In this document: positions 7,024 to 14,844 of the stretch, in pieces
Numbering within the stretch: position 1 is the stretch's first letter
How the letters are laid out: the number at the start of each line of letters is the position of its first letter
Assembly (NCBI GenBank): GCA_019058275.1
Contig: JAHLVW010000045.1
Span: 1-64,000 of the forward strand
Length of the DNA stretch: 64,000 nucleotides
DNA from: Candidatus Heimdallarchaeota archaeon
GTDB taxonomy: Archaea; Asgardarchaeota; Heimdallarchaeia; JABLTI01
Direction of reading: 5' to 3'
The notes under the pieces: generated by a model
What the model was told of the DNA's origin: nothing
What the model saw: only the letters and a program-made list of their open reading frames with translations
Databases searched by the model: none
Position numbers and translations under genes: made by a program

Positions 7024-10020
7024 ATGGATGGAAAAGCAAAATTATTCCAGAAAATTACCTTAGAAAACCTAATGCTTCATGAAAATACTAAGGTAGATTT
7101 AGCAAAAGAAGCAATCACACTAATCACTGGAGCAAATGGGTCAGGTAAAACACAAGTGTTAGATGGGATTGTTATCTGTTTAGGTTACATACCAACAAGA
7201 GCAAAAGCAAAGGGGGTAGGAAGCTTAGTTGGTAAAATGGGTGAATTTGCTAAGGTAACACTAGAAGTAGCTAATCCAATAGTTAATGGAAAAAGATCTA
7301 TCTACACAATGGATCAAGATTTAAATTCAGTAATTAATTTTAATTCGTTTAATATAACAGCAAAAATATCTCAACAAGATAGTTCAATTACCTTCTACAT
7401 CAATAATTCAAGAAGAATTGTACGTGGAAGATTGGTTACAAGAAGAGATATTAGAAGAATTTTTGATACAATTGGTGTCCGTGGAGATAATAAATTAGCA
7501 TTTACAGGTGAGGGAACAGTAGATGAATTTGCTTCTAAAAGTCCAAAAAGAAAACTAGATGTTTTGTTAGAAGTAACAGGTTTGAAGCAGTACCGTGAAG
7601 AAGTCATTGCTGCACAGGAAACTCTTAAAGCTAGTATCCAAGAAATCGAACCACTAAAACGCAAGTTTGAAACAGAGAGTAAGCTTTTGAATATATGGAA
7701 CGATGCTATGAAAATCTTGAACCAAAAGAAGAAACTAATGATACTGAAGATCAAACTAGAAACAGAACTTGCTTGGTCATTTGTGAAGCGTTATGAAAAA
7801 CAATTGGAAGGGATCAATAAACAACGATTGACAATATTAAAACAAAAGAACGAAAATGAAGAAAATATAAGCAGGAAGGAAGATGAAATATCTTTAACAA
7901 AACGAAAGCTTCGAGCTCTTAATGAAGAATTACAATTAATTGAAGAACATGAACGAGTAAAAAATAGGCAGTTAATAACAGCAGAAACTCAACTAAGTTA
8001 TGAAGGAGAGAATATTAAGAATTTTAGAAAGGAAATTGATCGCTATCTCAAGCAAAAGGAAAGCATGGAGAGAATAATAGCAACTAAAGATTTGAGTGAA
8101 AAAGATAGAAAACTGCAAGACAAGCAAGAAGCTCTAGCAGTGAAAACAAAGAAACTATCAATGATGCAAGAGAAATATTCCAAAGCAGAAAAGGAACTAG
8201 AAATCTTAAGAAGGAAGATAGTAGTTGAACCAAATTTTGACTCCTTTGTATCTGATGAGGATGTATATTCAGGTAAACGTTTAACTAAATATGAAGAGGA
8301 TTTAGCAAATTCAGCAAAGATATTTTATCAAAAAATTAGAAGACAATCTTTTGATAAGGAAATTATTGGTCCAATTATATCACTTATTGATGTTAAAGAA
8401 GGAAAAGAAGGTTGGGCAAAAGCTGTAAAGAATCTTATTGGTCGTAACCTCTATGCCTTCTTAGCTAAAACAAATGAATCTTATAGGTTTGCAAAACGAT
8501 TGTATGATGAAACTTGGCCAAGATGGAAACCACCATTAACTGTTTACAGAGTATCAACAGAAGATGCGAAAACAGCAAATGAAAACAAGAAAACCCCCCC
8601 TTACAAGGAAATCCATGATTTGGTAAGTAATCTTATAACAGGAAATCCATATGCAGTTGGATTTCTAAAAAGAGTTGTTAAAGGGGGAGTTACTGAGGAT
8701 AAATATGATCCAAATATCTTAACGAACATTGCTAAAGATAGCAAGATAAACATACTAACAAAATCTGGAAAAAGCTTCTATTTATCTCAAGGTGGTTTTG
8801 GTCGACCACCAGCACCAATGAAGAATTCATTTGGGTGGAAAATTAAAATAATAGATGAAAAAGCGTTATCGACCAGTTTTGATGAAAGAAAAACCAGAGT
8901 AGCTATTGCTAGATTAGAAAGAGACACTCGTGACTTAAAAGTTGATGAAATAAAAACGCTAACAGAAATCTCTAAGTTACATCAAGAGATACAATCACTG
9001 GGAATGCCTGATGAGAAGATTATAGGGAAGATTGAAACCATAAATGAAATTATAGCAGTTATTGAAGCAAAAGCCAAAGAGTGCAAAATACATCAAAATG
9101 CGTTAAAACTTGAATTAGATGAAGTTTCAGATCGTTTCAGTGAGTATGTTATAAAGAAGGGAGACGTTAAAAACAGAATCAATGAAGTCCAAGAAACCTC
9201 TGATTTACTGAAATTAGAACTACATAGTTTACGTGAAAAATCAACAAGACTGCTAACTCTCGAGATTAATTATGATTCTGAATACGAAAACGTCTTACAA
9301 GAAATGAAGGAAAGAGAGGAAATTGCTAAGCAAAAAGGAGAGCGTCCAGAAGAAATTCGTAGCTATTCAGAAATTAGAGATGAATTAAGCAGAATTGAAG
9401 GGCATTTGGAATCTATAGGAATAAGCAATGTTGACGAAGAAAAAATCCAAGCTCAGAAAGTAAAGGTTGAATCACTACAAACATACATGGAAGAAAGAGA
9501 AGAACATATTACTAATTTAAGAGCTGATTTAGAAGCAAGATTAGCATTTTGGAATGGCGAATTACAAGAAGTAATAACAAACATTTCTAAATCAATGAAA
9601 TTGCTTCTTGGCGGAATTTTTGAAAAGACAAGGCTAAAAGTAACTAACATAAACAAACCAGATGAAGCTGGTTTGTATATTGAAGCAATCACGAAAGGAA
9701 AAGCTTATCGTGATTTCCGTGAGTTAAGTGGGGGCGAGAAAGTTCTTGCCATAGAAGGATTAATTCTAGCAATGCACACTTTAACTGATTCTCCAATACA
9801 TGCAATAGATGAATTTACACAAAGATTAGATGAGAAAAATAAAGCTCTAGCTTTTAGCATTGCTATAAGAACACAAAAACTTACAAGTGAAAATTCACGA
9901 TTTTTACCTCAATTCATACTTTTATGTCCTGATGCTTTAGATGTTGAATTATCAAATAATATCCATCATATGGTTGTTTCAGAAATGATGGTGGTGAAAG
10001 CAGAATATGTTAGACGATAA
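7024..10020 (+). CDS. Smc5/6-like SMC ATPase
   Basis: This 998-residue protein has the full SMC layout: N-terminal ATPase half with Walker A GANGSGKT (from residue 36), coiled coil, a central hinge (about 440-620, beginning EIIGPIISLIDVKEG), a second coil, and a C-terminal half with signature LSGGEK (901) and Walker B PIHAIDEFTQRLD (Asp929-Glu930). The Walker B neighbourhood, with DE followed by an aromatic, TQ and LD, and the LMLHEN segment near the N-terminus resemble eukaryotic Smc5 and Smc6 rather than Smc1-4, bacterial Smc or Rad50; no zinc hook is present. The ATG at 7024 is chosen over a TTG at 7015 because GGAG sits 10 bases before it. It overlaps the next gene by 14 bases. It would bind DNA and act as a dimer on chromosomes. 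Confidence 0.88.
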   Translation: MDGKAKLFQKITLENLMLHENTKVDLAKEAITLITGANGSGKTQVLDGIVICLGYIPTRAKAKGVGSLVGKMGEFAKVTLEVANPIVNGKRSIYTMDQDLNSVINFNSFNITAKISQQDSSITFYINNSRRIVRGRLVTRRDIRRIFDTIGVRGDNKLAFTGEGTVDEFASKSPKRKLDVLLEVTGLKQYREEVIAAQETLKASIQEIEPLKRKFETESKLLNIWNDAMKILNQKKKLMILKIKLETELAWSFVKRYEKQLEGINKQRLTILKQKNENEENISRKEDEISLTKRKLRALNEELQLIEEHERVKNRQLITAETQLSYEGENIKNFRKEIDRYLKQKESMERIIATKDLSEKDRKLQDKQEALAVKTKKLSMMQEKYSKAEKELEILRRKIVVEPNFDSFVSDEDVYSGKRLTKYEEDLANSAKIFYQKIRRQSFDKEIIGPIISLIDVKEGKEGWAKAVKNLIGRNLYAFLAKTNESYRFAKRLYDETWPRWKPPLTVYRVSTEDAKTANENKKTPPYKEIHDLVSNLITGNPYAVGFLKRVVKGGVTEDKYDPNILTNIAKDSKINILTKSGKSFYLSQGGFGRPPAPMKNSFGWKIKIIDEKALSTSFDERKTRVAIARLERDTRDLKVDEIKTLTEISKLHQEIQSLGMPDEKIIGKIETINEIIAVIEAKAKECKIHQNALKLELDEVSDRFSEYVIKKGDVKNRINEVQETSDLLKLELHSLREKSTRLLTLEINYDSEYENVLQEMKEREEIAKQKGERPEEIRSYSEIRDELSRIEGHLESIGISNVDEEKIQAQKVKVESLQTYMEEREEHITNLRADLEARLAFWNGELQEVITNISKSMKLLLGGIFEKTRLKVTNINKPDEAGLYIEAITKGKAYRDFRELSGGEKVLAIEGLILAMHTLTDSPIHAIDEFTQRLDEKNKALAFSIAIRTQKLTSENSRFLPQFILLCPDALDVELSNNIHHMVVSEMMVVKAEYVRR

Positions 10021-10855
10021 TAATGATATTGAAATCGAAATAACTTCAACAGATCTAATTATTGATAATAAAAAAGATGAGTCTATAGATAAGCAAAAAC
10101 CACCAAAAAAACCGGAAAAGAAGAAACAATCACAAAAAGATAGTGTTGAGAAATTATTGTGGAATGTTGCAAAGAAATACAAAACACTTTTGGATAAAGG
10201 AATTGTACCACAGATTTCTGAAAGTGAAGAAGATAGAATAGAGGTTTCGGATGCATATCAAGAAATTGAAAACAAGAGACATAGACAACTCGATGCTAGA
10301 GTCTATCAATCTCTTACGAAAATGCAAAAAACAAGAGATTCAAAAATCGCTCTAGAAGGAACAACTGAAAGAGACCGATTAAGAATGATTGCTTGGGAGG
10401 TTAAGATCAGAACGCAAGCAATTGTATTCTTTCCAGGTGATAGTACTCTTGATATGAACATGTTTAATGCTTATGATCACACTGGAATTCAGATAATTGA
10501 AGGTGATGAGAAGGAAATTCTCATTGAAGATGATATAATAGAAAATAAGGGAATTGCAATTCTAGAATCATTACCATTACGAAAACTAACAAAAGAACAG
10601 AAGGGAAAATTGAAGCAAGAATTCTTGAAGAAATTTCGTGGAAAACGATTTAAAATTACTGAATTGGAAAACAAAATTGACAGCATATCTGCTGATTTAA
10701 TTTCATTACTAGTTAGAGAAAAACAGATACTGCTTCTAAAGAGAGAACAAAATATTGTAGAAATAATGGCTTATCCAGACAAGCTAACTGAATTTAAAGA
10801 ATCAGATCTTTTAAGTCGATCTATAGTACTAACTCCTAAAAAAACAAAAAATTAG
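10007..10855 (+). CDS. Kleisin-like partner of the SMC protein (candidate)
   Basis: The gene overlaps the SMC gene by 14 bases and is surely co-translated with it. The 282-residue product has a charged, Lys-rich disordered N-terminus (1-45), a helical region (46-120), a middle segment with beta character, and a C-terminal segment (about 205-260, KITELENKIDSISADLISLL then alternating beta residues) that looks like a small winged helix. In SMC complexes the gene next to the ATPase commonly encodes a kleisin whose C-terminal winged helix binds the ATPase head, so an Nse4/ScpA-like role is proposed. I see no unmistakable kleisin signature; the assignment rests on position and shape. Confidence 0.55.
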   Translation: MLDDNNDIEIEITSTDLIIDNKKDESIDKQKPPKKPEKKKQSQKDSVEKLLWNVAKKYKTLLDKGIVPQISESEEDRIEVSDAYQEIENKRHRQLDARVYQSLTKMQKTRDSKIALEGTTERDRLRMIAWEVKIRTQAIVFFPGDSTLDMNMFNAYDHTGIQIIEGDEKEILIEDDIIENKGIAILESLPLRKLTKEQKGKLKQEFLKKFRGKRFKITELENKIDSISADLISLLVREKQILLLKREQNIVEIMAYPDKLTEFKESDLLSRSIVLTPKKTKN

Positions 10856-10876
10856 CACATGATTGGGGTGAAAATT

Positions 10877-11500
10877 GTGATAGAAAATCATATGGATAAT
10901 AAAGAGCAAAACGAGAAAAAACCAAGTGATATCGTTAAAGAACGATTAGAGGAGGATTTCGGAGATGTTGATCCTCAACTATTTATTGCATTAACATCTC
11001 GATGGCGTAGAGAAAACAGGTCACTAGCATTTGGAGTATCAAAAAGACAATTGAGAAACAAAACGGGATTGACTTTACTTGAACTTGAAATGTATTTAGA
11101 AGAGTTTGGGAAGAAAGCAAAAAGGCTAGGTTTAGAGCTAATATCTTATATCGTTGACAATGAAGTTTGGTATTGTTTAAGATCAATTTATGTTGTTCCT
11201 AATGAATTGACACTAGATGAGCAAGCAGTACTAGGAACGATTATTTTTTTGATAGAAAGGTCGAGGGATAATCGAAGAAGGGAAGAAACACCTGTTACTT
11301 CAACAATTCTTTTTGATCGTTTAGTAAAACGTGGTTATTATTCTGAATATTCATTAACAAAAATAGTGCGAACATTAGATACAGCTGGTTATATAAGAAG
11401 AAGTGGCAATAAAATTAGATATGGATCTAGAACAAAAATAGAGATTTCACCAGAGAGAAGAAAGGAGATAGCTGATAGAACTGAAGGAATGCTTCTGTGA
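10877..11500 (+). CDS. MAGE/Nse3-like (or ScpB-like) tandem winged-helix protein
   Basis: This protein of about 207 residues appears to contain two winged-helix units. The first ends with GLELISYIVDNEVWYCLRSI, like the beta wing of MAGE and ScpB first domains. The second contains ILFDRLVKRGYYSEYSLTKIV and ends in KIRYGSRTKIEI, which resembles the conserved WGPR region closing the MAGE domain of Nse3. GTG at 10877 is chosen because GGGGTGA lies 6 bases upstream; an in-frame ATG at 10859 has no SD. Placement third after the SMC and kleisin candidates matches the Nse3/ScpB position. MAGE proteins bind kleisins and stimulate RING ligases, which fits the next gene. Confidence 0.62.
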   Translation: MIENHMDNKEQNEKKPSDIVKERLEEDFGDVDPQLFIALTSRWRRENRSLAFGVSKRQLRNKTGLTLLELEMYLEEFGKKAKRLGLELISYIVDNEVWYCLRSIYVVPNELTLDEQAVLGTIIFLIERSRDNRRREETPVTSTILFDRLVKRGYYSEYSLTKIVRTLDTAGYIRRSGNKIRYGSRTKIEISPERRKEIADRTEGMLL

Positions 11501-11523
11501 ACAAGAACTAAGGATGGAAAGAA

Positions 11524-12009
11524 ATGGCAGTTATAACCACATCAACAGTATCAGTCCGATGCGCAGGACATAATGGTAGAGCTACTTTGAGAGAAGCTGT
11601 TGATGGTGGGTGGAGAATGTGTCGAATATGTCGAACATTCATCTGCCCCAAATGTATACAAGAATTTGATCTAAAAATGATGGGAGCTTGTCCCTCCTTT
11701 ATCTTTGGTATAGATAAACACCAATTAAGTCCTGGTCCTATTCCTGTAGAAGAGGTTATTTTGTATGTGGAATCCAACAAACCTGATGGAATAACAGGGG
11801 GATTATTGGAATCATTATTTTTTGAGGATGAACAAATGGGATTTATGCCATTTTATGCTGCAGTAGAAACGAAAGAAGAAGAAGATGATGATGAGGATGA
11901 ATTAACTCTCGAACCTCCAAAAATACAAGAAGAAATATGGTCTTCATTTGGGTTTGTAATGACCAAACGAAGACGTGGTAAATTCATTACTTGGGAGAAA
12001 ATTGGTTAG
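11524..12009 (+). CDS. RING/AN1-like zinc protein, candidate E3 or Nse1-like subunit
   Basis: The N-terminal 66 residues carry eight potential zinc ligands in cross-brace-like order: Cys13-x2-His16, Cys33-x2-Cys36, Cys41-x2-Cys44, Cys56 and His66. The spacing after the first pair (x16, x2, x4, x2) is the same in the protein at 24065-24400, so the two are paralogs. The rest has a very acidic stretch (EEEDDDEDE, about 117-126) and a C-terminal segment ending in TKRRRGKFITWEKIG. Its place between the MAGE-like protein and the JAMM/E1/E2 genes suggests an E3-like adaptor, as Nse1 pairs with Nse3 in eukaryotes. Alternatively it is only a structural zinc protein of the complex. Confidence 0.65.
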   Translation: MAVITTSTVSVRCAGHNGRATLREAVDGGWRMCRICRTFICPKCIQEFDLKMMGACPSFIFGIDKHQLSPGPIPVEEVILYVESNKPDGITGGLLESLFFEDEQMGFMPFYAAVETKEEEDDDEDELTLEPPKIQEEIWSSFGFVMTKRRRGKFITWEKIG

Positions 12010-12031
12010 CTTTACATTTGAGTGATGAAAG

Positions 12032-12628
12032 ATGAACAGCAAAAACAATCTTGCAGGGAAAAAGAAGCCGAAGAAAAATCTAGCTGAGATATATGGTGAA
12101 TCCAAAGAACAAACAAATGCTGAAACAGAAGATGAAATCACTAAAGAAAAAATTTATCTAGTATATATCCTTCATAGAGTCGTTTATGAGACTTTGTTAT
12201 TATGCAAAAAAGCTGACCCAAATGAAGCTATAGGTGTCCTATTAGGATACAAGTATCAATACGAAGATCAAAAATATGTTAAGGTTGTAGATTGGGTAAC
12301 AGGTAAAGCATACCAAAGTCATGCATTTGCGGAATTTACTCCAGATGGAGTAAGACAATATACAAGTATAATTGAAGAAAAGTATGGAGACAGTGAGAAT
12401 CGTCCAAAAATTGTTGGAATATTTCATTCCCATCCATTTGGTTCAAACCCACATTTTTCAGCAACAGATTACAATACCTTCCTAAATTTCCCTTATGATA
12501 CTGAAAATAATGTCTTTGTTTTAATCGATCCCCGTTCAAATTATTATAAATCGTATATTGTGGTCATTGATGAAAAAGGCATGAAGGATTTAAAGGAAGT
12601 AGATTGGGTAGAATACAATCCAAAATAG
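12032..12628 (+). CDS. JAMM/MPN+ metalloprotease, candidate ubiquitin-like deconjugase
   Basis: This is a JAB1/MPN+ zinc peptidase of 198 residues. Glu65 in NEAIGVLLG begins the core. The zinc motif is His132-Ser-His134 followed by PFGSNPHF, Ser143 and Asp146. The spacing from the second His to Ser is eight residues, one more than the common seven. A Lys-rich N-terminal extension (1-45) precedes the domain. In archaea and eukaryotes such enzymes remove or mature ubiquitin-like proteins (Rpn11 and Csn5 families). It is located directly between the zinc protein and E1 genes with 16-22 base gaps, as expected for a ubiquitin-like operon. No signal peptide; cytosolic. Confidence 0.9.
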   Translation: MNSKNNLAGKKKPKKNLAEIYGESKEQTNAETEDEITKEKIYLVYILHRVVYETLLLCKKADPNEAIGVLLGYKYQYEDQKYVKVVDWVTGKAYQSHAFAEFTPDGVRQYTSIIEEKYGDSENRPKIVGIFHSHPFGSNPHFSATDYNTFLNFPYDTENNVFVLIDPRSNYYKSYIVVIDEKGMKDLKEVDWVEYNPK

Positions 12629-12644
12629 CTAGACGTGATCTAAA

Positions 12645-13577
12645 ATGACTGATGAGAAACCAGCAACAAAAGGAAATCCATCAATAGATGCGAAATATGG
12701 AGCAAATGCATCTGCAAAGAGCAATGAGTTGCTAAGTATTGGTTTCTTTGAGGAAGACATTGAAGATAGAACTAGAAGATATTTTGGAATAGAAAATCTA
12801 CAGAAAATAAAAGAAAGTACAATACTTTGTGTTGGAGCTGGAGCAGTAGGAAATGAAATCTGTAAGAATCTGGGTATGCTTGGTGTAGGACATATTAGAT
12901 TAGTAGATTTTGATATTGTGAGTAAATCAAACATAAACAGGTGTATCTTTTTTAGACCAGGAGATCACAAAGAAATTTCCAAAGTTAATGCATTAGCAGA
13001 AAGACTGCCAGAGGTTGCTCCAAATACGAAAATAACTCCATATGAATGTCGAATTGAAGAAGCTCCACTAGAAGTCTATCAAGCTGACCTAATTATAATG
13101 GCATTAGATAATGATTATGCAAGATATATGCTGAATTATGGAAACTTAATGCAAGAACAACCCATTCCAATAATTAATGGTGCTATGGGTAGATCATTTC
13201 TGGAAGTCCAAGTATACCATCCAGGTAAATCTGCCTGTCCGGTTTGCTTGTGGAGTGAAGATTATTATCGAGCGATAATGAACCATCAAGTTGCCTTGAA
13301 TTGTGATGAATTCTTTATTGAAACGTTACCAAAATTCCCAATGATAAGTACCCTAACCTCTATTGTAGGGGGAATAATGTCCGTCGAAGCAACTAAAGTG
13401 CTAATAAGTAGAGATGAAAAGGGTACGTACTCGGATGTTACCAAAGGTCAAGAACCTAACTTCGGTAAAATGATTAGATATGATCTAAGGAATCATGAAT
13501 TTATATTCGGAGATATATTAGCAAATCCAAAATGCGTAGATGTAACTTGCAGAGCAAGAAGAAGAAATAAAGTATAA
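12645..13577 (+). CDS. E1-like ubiquitin-activating enzyme (ThiF fold)
   Basis: This 310-residue minimal E1 has a nucleotide-binding motif GAGAVGNE (64-71), the LVDFD acidic segment, and the SNINRC stretch typical of adenylating ThiF/MoeB/UBA domains. A structural zinc site is formed by Cys198-x2-Cys201 (ACPVC) and Cys297-x4-Cys302. Cys220 in ALNCDEFF, between the zinc knuckle and the STLTSIVGGIMSVEATK helix, is the best candidate for the thioester cysteine by analogy with small E1s such as UBA5. It would adenylate the C-terminal Gly of the ubiquitin-like protein encoded next and pass it to the E2. Start ATG is 17 bases after the JAMM stop. Confidence 0.9.
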   Translation: MTDEKPATKGNPSIDAKYGANASAKSNELLSIGFFEEDIEDRTRRYFGIENLQKIKESTILCVGAGAVGNEICKNLGMLGVGHIRLVDFDIVSKSNINRCIFFRPGDHKEISKVNALAERLPEVAPNTKITPYECRIEEAPLEVYQADLIIMALDNDYARYMLNYGNLMQEQPIPIINGAMGRSFLEVQVYHPGKSACPVCLWSEDYYRAIMNHQVALNCDEFFIETLPKFPMISTLTSIVGGIMSVEATKVLISRDEKGTYSDVTKGQEPNFGKMIRYDLRNHEFIFGDILANPKCVDVTCRARRRNKV

Positions 13578-13593
13578 TCTCACATCGGTAACC

Positions 13594-13637
13594 ACATCAG
13601 AAGTCTGATGTAGTACTAATGATGCAGAGATAGCATC
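13594..13637 (+). promoter_or_regulatory. Two intercistronic hairpins between the E1 and ubiquitin-like genes
   Basis: ACATCAGA-AG-TCTGATGT (13594-13611) is a perfect 8-bp inverted repeat, and GATGC (13621-13625) pairs with GCATC (13633-13637). They occupy the only sizeable gap (94 bases) between the SMC gene and the ubiquitin-like gene. They could be an RNA processing or stability element giving the ubiquitin-like mRNA separate dosage, or a partial terminator. Confidence 0.45.
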
Positions 13638-13671
13638 AACTATACAACTAAGCTAAAGATGTGAACAAACA

Positions 13672-13983
13672 ATGAGCGAAGAAATATGGCGTGAAATTAT
13701 AATCGACGTTGAGCCAAGACAAAAAGAGTTTAGAGTAGCAGTTGAAGAAGAATCAACAATTGACGAAGTAGTGAAAACCCTAGTACAACGATGTGTTGAT
13801 GAAGGGGTTGACATAAACAAATGGGCTAAAGAAAAGGTAGGACAACCAAATGTTAGCTTTATACTCATGCGTAAAATGACAGGAAATACAGCCTTACCAC
13901 CAGCCACAACATTTGGTTCATTGGAACCAACACTAGAATCAAATGAACGATTCAAATTAGATGCTTGTGCTCAAGTAGGATAA
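13672..13983 (+). CDS. Ubiquitin-like modifier protein
   Basis: This 103-residue protein has a beta-grasp pattern: an initial strand (REIIIDVEP), a second strand (EFRVAVEE), a helix (TIDEVVKTLVQRCVDEG), middle strands (VSFILMRK) and a last strand RFKLDACAQVG. It ends exactly in Gly, with Val-Gly instead of the usual Gly-Gly. No residues follow, so no proteolytic maturation is needed. Being encoded between E1 and E2 genes makes it the modifier they act on. The start codon ATG follows a weak SD (GATGTGA). Which Lys residues or targets are modified cannot be seen. Confidence 0.82.
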   Translation: MSEEIWREIIIDVEPRQKEFRVAVEEESTIDEVVKTLVQRCVDEGVDINKWAKEKVGQPNVSFILMRKMTGNTALPPATTFGSLEPTLESNERFKLDACAQVG

Positions 13984-14076
13984 GAATCTTGAATTTGAGT
14001 GGGATGGAAGAATACAAAGTAAAATTATGTATTTAACCTCATCCCCCGCTTATTATTTCCAAATAAAGAGAAGAAA

Positions 14077-14091
14077 AGGTGAAAAAAAATT
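14077..14091 (+). promoter_or_regulatory. SD and probable ATT start codon for the E2 gene
   Basis: AGGTGA (14077-14082) is followed after six bases by ATT (14089-14091), in frame with the E2 ORF and just after an in-frame TGA. Starting here adds 25 residues (through NARIAESISVFYDSM) that would supply the first E2 helix. The internal ATG at 14164 lacks any SD. Confidence 0.5.
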
Positions 14092-14163
14092 TCCAGGACA
14101 AACTTTCCTGCAACGGTAGTAAATGCAAGAATTGCTGAATCTATTTCAGTATTTTATGATTCA

Positions 14164-14844
14164 ATGGAGGAATTCTTCAAGAAAAAAGAATGGAAATGGA
14201 CTCCAATTAGAAGAACAGGTGACAAATGGATTCAGGAAGACTATTCAGTTGAAATAAGGGGTAGATACAAAGACGGTGCATATAGAGACATATTATTCTC
14301 AATAAGAAGAACACCGGGCTTAACTGGACAATCAAACAATAGAAATCATCTAAATGTGGGATTTGAACATAAATTCTCAATATACTTACCAAGGGAATAC
14401 CCCGCAAACCTTTCTCATATCAAAATGAGAGCTGTGACTAATTTATGGCATCCTAGGATTTCTATGGGAAGACATGGTGAAGCTTGCATTACAGTTAATG
14501 GTGAAGTAGATAGAATACTAGTTGACATTTTATATCATATACTAATGGATCCTAAAAGAATACGACCACCAAAACTGTATCCTAAAGAGGATTCAGGAAT
14601 GAATACTATGGCTATGCGTTGGTTTGAAAAGGATGCAAATAACGTCCATAATATGATGCAAGCAAAATGGGATTCAGTTCATGATAAAGCTTCTATTAAA
14701 GAAAGTGGTGGAATAAAAATCATTGATGGCGAAAAGCAAGAGAAAATGAAAACAGAAGACGAAAGAAGAACAATTCGAATAATGCCTCGAGAAGAGAAGA
14801 AAGAAGACAAAAAGGAAAAGAAAGGAGGTGTTAGAATCATATGA
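14164..14844 (+). CDS. E2-like ubiquitin-conjugating enzyme
   Basis: This is a UBC-fold protein. The flap region reads LWHPRISMGRHGEACITV: His96-Pro97-Arg98 replaces the canonical HPN, and Cys108 sits where the E2 catalytic cysteine lies. Preceding strands (YSVEIRGRY, DILFSIRR, HKFSIYLPREYPANLSHIKM) match the UBC beta-sheet with the conserved Tyr-Pro. The C-terminal 50 residues are a charged Lys/Glu-rich tail ending in the same RII-type hydrophobics found twice earlier (IKIIDG, RTIRIM, GVRII). Coordinates use the first ATG, but an ATT start at 14089 is likely. The next gene overlaps by 4 bases (ATGA). It should accept the modifier from the E1. Confidence 0.86.
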   Translation: MEEFFKKKEWKWTPIRRTGDKWIQEDYSVEIRGRYKDGAYRDILFSIRRTPGLTGQSNNRNHLNVGFEHKFSIYLPREYPANLSHIKMRAVTNLWHPRISMGRHGEACITVNGEVDRILVDILYHILMDPKRIRPPKLYPKEDSGMNTMAMRWFEKDANNVHNMMQAKWDSVHDKASIKESGGIKIIDGEKQEKMKTEDERRTIRIMPREEKKEDKKEKKGGVRII

